A stretch of DNA of 64,000 nt from contig CAJNOQ010000027.1 of the NCBI GenBank assembly GCA_905250885.1, positions 1 to 64,000 on the forward strand, written 5' to 3'. The DNA is from Didymodactylos carnosus (lineage: Eukaryota > Rotifera > Eurotatoria > Philodinida > Philodinidae). The stretch's first letter is position 1; each line of letters begins with the position of its first letter. Shown piece after piece: positions 59,813-64,000 of this stretch. The notes under the pieces are model-generated. The model made no database searches and was not told the DNA's origin. It saw only the letters and a program-made list of their open reading frames with translations. Made by a program: the position numbers and the translations under genes.

Positions 59813-62340
59813 TACGATAGATTTGCAAACAAATTTTTACAAAATTATGCACTTTTGGCTTTGAAATTCAAATGTTGGTGCAGTGTAATTTTCAAAAGTT
59901 AAAATAACTCAAATTTGAATGTTTACGTTACTGTCAAACAATTTGAACGGGAACTACAAACTGAGTATAATCAACGTATTTTAGGAAACTCTAAGAAAGT
60001 TTTTCTTGCTGAAGAACAATGGAGATTTGTTTTGTCAACAAATACAGCCGTGCTATTCAAAATACCGCTCGTAAAACTGAAATCTTTTCGTACTAGCGTC
60101 CAAAAATCAGGGCAGGCTTAAAAAAATGTTTTACTCCTCTCTAGTATGAATTTCATTGTTATCGCCCAAATTTTTACTTGAAAAATTACAAAAAAATTTA
60201 GAAATGGCTAAAAAGCACCCGTGTGCTATCATTAACTAAATTAAATTTTTGACATGTTTTGACATTAGCGAGACTGTCGAGTCTCTCTTTGTGAAGATGC
60301 ATAATCAAAACATGATTTAATCGAGTTTGTTTTACTGTCAATCGTAAAGAGTCCTTTAGTCGATTTGACTAACTAAATGTTCGGTTCGGTGACGCTATGG
60401 TAATGGTATAGTTAAATATAATCAAAGCAGTTTATAATATTCACGAAACATATCTTTGCAAATTTTTCGCAATTGATAATGTTACAAATGGCGCAGATTT
60501 TTGAGATTACTTTACGTCTAGTTCATGTCTGACAATGACTTGCTTCGCAAAAATGGATAGCAAGTTGTATTCGAAAGTCACCATTCTTCGGCGTTAATGT
60601 CATCTTTTAAAAACGTTTCAATCGCATACAACGACGACCCATGTGAAGGAAGTCGCGATTTTCTTAAAAGTCGTTTTTATAATGTCGTGATTTGTCGTCA
60701 ATTTTTATTTTTTTTGTAAGTCACTCGAGTCGATGACTAATCGACTTTCCACTCATTCACCGTTTTGTTTTGCTAAACAGCAGCATACAATATAATAAGA
60801 ACTAAGAAAAAGTACTAGTTAACTGGTCGTTTTCAGAATTATACAAGGGAGTGTAAACGGACCGTTCAGTTCAACCTTATATTAGTTTGTTTTCTGATTG
60901 TCATTCTCCTTGGATAAGCAACATTAAATGAGTGTTTCTTTTCATGATAGATAGCGCTGTCTGTTGCACAATGGATCATGGTAACTCCGTTTGCTGCGTA
61001 TCTTCTACCTTATTTATGATGCTGCATTTAATGAACTTTAAACTATAGTTTGTAACAAACTATCTTATTCCTGTAAATTATCAAAGTAATTAGAGGACTT
61101 AGTAATTAACGGATGAAGTTGGAATATAGTATCTTATTTAATTCAAGAAAAGGCAAAAGTAAAAGTGGACTTTTTTACTTTTTTTCGGAAACATCAGAAA
61201 ATAAGAAATAAAACATATGTAAACAAGGTGCTTCTTCCTCACAACGGTCTTCTCTTACAATTTTCGTGTTCCTAGATAAATGGAATAATGGGTTTGAAGT
61301 TCAACTAGATAGACTTGACTCGGTAGAAAGTTTTAGAATAAAAAATATTGCAGTCTTTTGTATGACGTTTATGAGTGCACCGTTTACCGAAATAAAAGAA
61401 AGGTCTTTGCGCCATGGAATATTTGTGTCTCATTCAGTCAAACCTCGAATATTAGTCGTTACGCTTCTATAACGTAATAAGTAGTAAGTAATATACACAG
61501 TATAAGTTTACACGTGGACCGAGGCTTTAAGTGTGTTCACTAATTCATTCAGAAATCAATTTTGTGATTCTGAAATCTATCAGACAAATTTTTTTGATTC
61601 AAATAAAGTTCAGATAATATCTCAGTTCTGTTTTGGTTTTGTCTGATTACCTGCCAATACTACTAAGACAAATGTTGTGTATAAGGCTAGACTAAAAATA
61701 AGGTGACATGTATTTCTTTACGTTCTGTGTAAACATACTTTTCTATATTATATTATTTTTTTGCGAGTACGATGTTGCTTTAAAGAAACTTTTTTACAAC
61801 TTAAATGAAGTATGTATTCGGTGGCTGTGATTCGTGGAAATCTTGATGTTCCAACCATGAGTATTTTTGACAAACTGGATCTCTTTTATACGTTTTCTCG
61901 AATTAACATTTAGTCAGAAAGTAGATGTTGTAATAGAAAAAAATAGAGCAATCCGTTTTGTTTTCAAATTTTATTTCCTGTCTGCAAACTTTTAATACTT
62001 AACGCATAAGCTAAGAGCGCGTATCCACGTACCCTATTTACTCCATCGAGATATTCTCAAACTGTTGTTTTTCAGAGCCTCTGCACTCATACGAATTCTT
62101 TCGACATTCTAACAAAGAAAAGTCTGTAAGCTCTGTTTAGATCACTATATTTTACCTACATGCTCTAGATTAAAAAAAGGAATGAAAGTATAAAATGACT
62201 AATAGTCAGCATTGAAAAAGTGTGGTTTGAATTATAATTTTCGTGTTTTCTGTTGTGGATGACCATCGAAACTGGATATTCTTGTTCGTTCTCATTCCCA
62301 CTCAAGTGGTAATTCGAGTGTTGCTGCAGCTACTGCTTTA
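59813..62340. other. Intergenic DNA upstream of SMAD4
   Basis: No exon of a recognised family was found. Open frames at 59915-60121 and 61266-61472 (plus strand) have no identified relatives. The SMAD4 promoter and 5' UTR should lie toward the right end; an in-frame stop at 62260-62262 precedes the first SMAD4 methionine. Confidence 0.5.

Positions 62341-64000
<1,660 letters not shown>

Overview
The window looks like nuclear DNA of a small animal, most likely a bdelloid rotifer or a close relative. The DNA is AT-rich. Genes are cut into many short exons by introns of mostly 50-100 bp with GT-AG ends. The gene set is purely metazoan (PIWI, SMAD4, FGF, VPS13, WDR76, tandem-BRCT protein), and many short non-autonomous DNA transposons sit in introns and intergenic DNA. 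The rotifer assignment rests on gene architecture and protein flavour; no species marker is visible.

Layout: (1) 941-8078, minus strand: a complete 22-exon PIWI gene, about 893 aa, with all four slicer residues. (2) 9510-13125, plus strand: an 8-exon gene of about 632 aa with a C-terminal tandem BRCT pair most like BRCA1/BARD1 and no visible RING. It is head to head with PIWI across about 1.4 kb. (3) 15300-16282, minus strand: the 3' exons of an FGF-type ligand gene, with a candidate signal-peptide exon 3.7 kb upstream (19964-20035). (4) 20.0-29.2 kb: mostly gene-poor, repeat-bearing DNA. (5) 29191-32325, plus strand: a 12-exon WD-repeat gene of the WDR76/CMR1 type. (6) 36094-54430, minus strand: one intact-looking VPS13A/C-type gene of roughly 74 exons and 3,250 aa. 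(7) 54.5-59.9 kb: an island of overlapping inverted repeats and palindromic transposons. (8) 62341-64000, plus strand: the first two thirds of SMAD4 (MH1, linker, start of MH2), running off the right edge.

Functionally these are independent housekeeping or developmental genes: germline transposon silencing (PIWI), DNA-damage signalling (BRCT protein, WDR76), lipid transfer at membrane contacts (VPS13), and TGF-beta/FGF signalling (SMAD4, FGF). What they share is heavy colonisation by hairpin-forming DNA transposons, one of which lies inside a PIWI intron. The strongest non-coding results are small elements dated or classified by target-site duplications: a TA-type MITE with an empty-site copy nearby, an 884-bp hAT-like element with an 8-bp duplication, a foldback family with TAA duplications (three copies), and a TTAA-flanked palindrome.
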